A stretch of DNA of 64,000 nucleotides from a bacterium (GTDB lineage: Bacteria > Arandabacterota > Arandabacteria > Arandabacterales > Arandabacteraceae), in assembly GCA_029933125.1 (NCBI GenBank), contig JAOZOU010000003.1:292542-356541 (forward strand). The letters are read 5' to 3'. The notes under the pieces are model-generated. The model was given only the letters and a program-made list of their open reading frames with translations, was not told the DNA's origin and made no database searches. Shown in pieces: positions 63,620 through 64,000 of the stretch. The translations under genes were made by a program, and so were the position numbers. Position 1 is the first letter of the stretch, and each line of letters begins with the position of its first letter.

Positions 63620-63810
63620 GGCCGATGCAAGCGTTGTGGTCAACGCCCTGTGACGCATCCCAGCAGGCCACGATATCGGGCGCGTGTGGCATCGGCTCGA
63701 AGCTCGTGTGCCGAGCGTTGTGTGGATCAAAGGAACGCTCAACCTGCCTAGGATGCGGGCGAGTGGGTTAGCCAGGCCTCCCTGCCCCGCACCACAACCT
63801 CGCATCGGCC
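63620..63810. ncRNA. Highly self-complementary non-coding element (structured RNA or palindromic repeat)
   Basis: The arms 63620-63640 and 63791-63810 are near-perfect inverted repeats: GGCCGATGC pairs with GCATCGGCC, and TTGTGGT with ACCACAA. Nested inside are 63654-63667 with 63743-63757 (CGCATCC/GGATGCG and CAGG/CCTG) and an inner hairpin GAGCGTT...AACGCTC near 63713-63740. The element is much richer in G and C than its flanks. It lies in the 381-bp gap between tRNA-Leu and the DUF885 gene; frames within it look non-coding. The strand is unknown, though both neighbours run on minus. Confidence 0.6.
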
Positions 63811-63927
63811 AATTTAGATTTTAAGCTCCTGGGGTGCTAAAGTCAAGCTCAAAAGCCCATTCTTGGCGAGGCTTTTTAATTTAATGTAAAGAAGTTACAT
63901 TCTATACCTGATGTATTACTTGAGAGA

Positions 63928-64000
63928 TGGTGCCGGGGGTCGGAGTCGAACCGACACGGATCTTACGATCCAGAGGATTTTAAGTCCCCTGCGTCTACCA
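63928..64000 (-). tRNA. tRNA-Leu(TAA), 5' end outside window
   Basis: The minus strand shows an encoded CCA (63930-63928), acceptor 3' strand, T-arm with TTCGACT, a long class II variable arm (GGATCGTAAGATCC) and anticodon loop CTTAAAA (anticodon TAA). The D-arm and 5' acceptor lie beyond base 64000. Confidence 0.92.

Noticed and set aside
63455..63805. Minus-strand ORF of 116 aa crossing the DUF885 start and the palindromic element
   Set aside because: Its residue make-up is low in hydrophobic core pattern and it runs through strong inverted repeats; it has no recognisable family and overlaps a well-supported gene.

Overview
The window is a densely packed, mostly minus-strand stretch of a bacterial chromosome of moderate GC content. 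LPS-related genes (LptE, LapA/LapB, an LpxL-type acyltransferase and a GT9 heptosyltransferase-like enzyme) indicate a diderm with an outer membrane. A PorV/PorQ-like outer-membrane protein and a secreted metalloprotease ending in a FlgD/Por-secretion-like sorting domain point to the FCB superphylum or a nearby candidate phylum. The GH57 glucosidase, the 2-hydroxyacyl-CoA dehydratase-type activase and the corrinoid methyltransferase parts fit an anaerobe. The taxonomic placement is inference. There are no insertion sequences, prophage genes or CRISPR arrays.

Layout. 1-1154: end of a histidine kinase, a receiver protein with a histidine-kinase dimerisation helix but no ATPase domain, and a small ORF. 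1284-2401: a near-consensus promoter, a c-di-GMP-I (GEMM)-like leader, a perfect intrinsic terminator, then the secreted metalloprotease. 2637-3059: a small FN3 exported protein. 3355-8959: a PDZ/membrane/GAF/PP2C phosphatase, divergent from a TPR protein and a GH57 enzyme. 9144-20764: a long minus-strand run with GT4, leuS, trxB, lptE, an NtrC-type regulator and its kinase, UDP-sugar epimerase and dehydrogenase, a diguanylate cyclase and a 73-aa membrane protein. 20776-25112: tRNA-Arg, apt, acylphosphatase, a LOG-like protein, a methyltransferase, a DUF3473 deacetylase, GT9 and tRNA-Pro. 25103-31840: COG2426 membrane protein, surE, GT2, LpxL-like acyltransferase, a sugar ABC importer without ATPase, and a TauE/SafE permease.

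32103-36368 holds the most unusual locus. An ECF sigma factor, apparently starting at CTG, is followed by a 1191-aa protein that joins two zinc-binding anti-sigma modules, one membrane helix, kinesin-light-chain-like TPRs and an intact CHAT (caspase-like) protease.

36511-41496: tRNA-Pro, a MerR regulator, gpsA, plsY, der, the DUF512 radical-SAM gene and tRNA-Gly. 41570-46561: an SOS cassette of lexA, a DUF6504-like small protein, a catalytically intact DinB and a DnaE2-like polymerase with a degenerate PHP domain, driven by a promoter whose spacer is the LexA operator. 46600-57740: an unknown membrane protein, then a tightly coupled run of miaA, mutL, mutS, lapB, lapA, miaB, mtaB and an activase. 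57804-63546: homocysteine methyltransferase, corrinoid protein, aldehyde dehydrogenase, PorV-like protein and a DUF885 peptidase. 63620-63810 is a strongly self-complementary non-coding element, and a partial tRNA-Leu closes the window.

Themes: outer-envelope and surface-glycan biogenesis, c-di-GMP and two-component signalling, DNA repair and mutagenesis, and tRNA modification.
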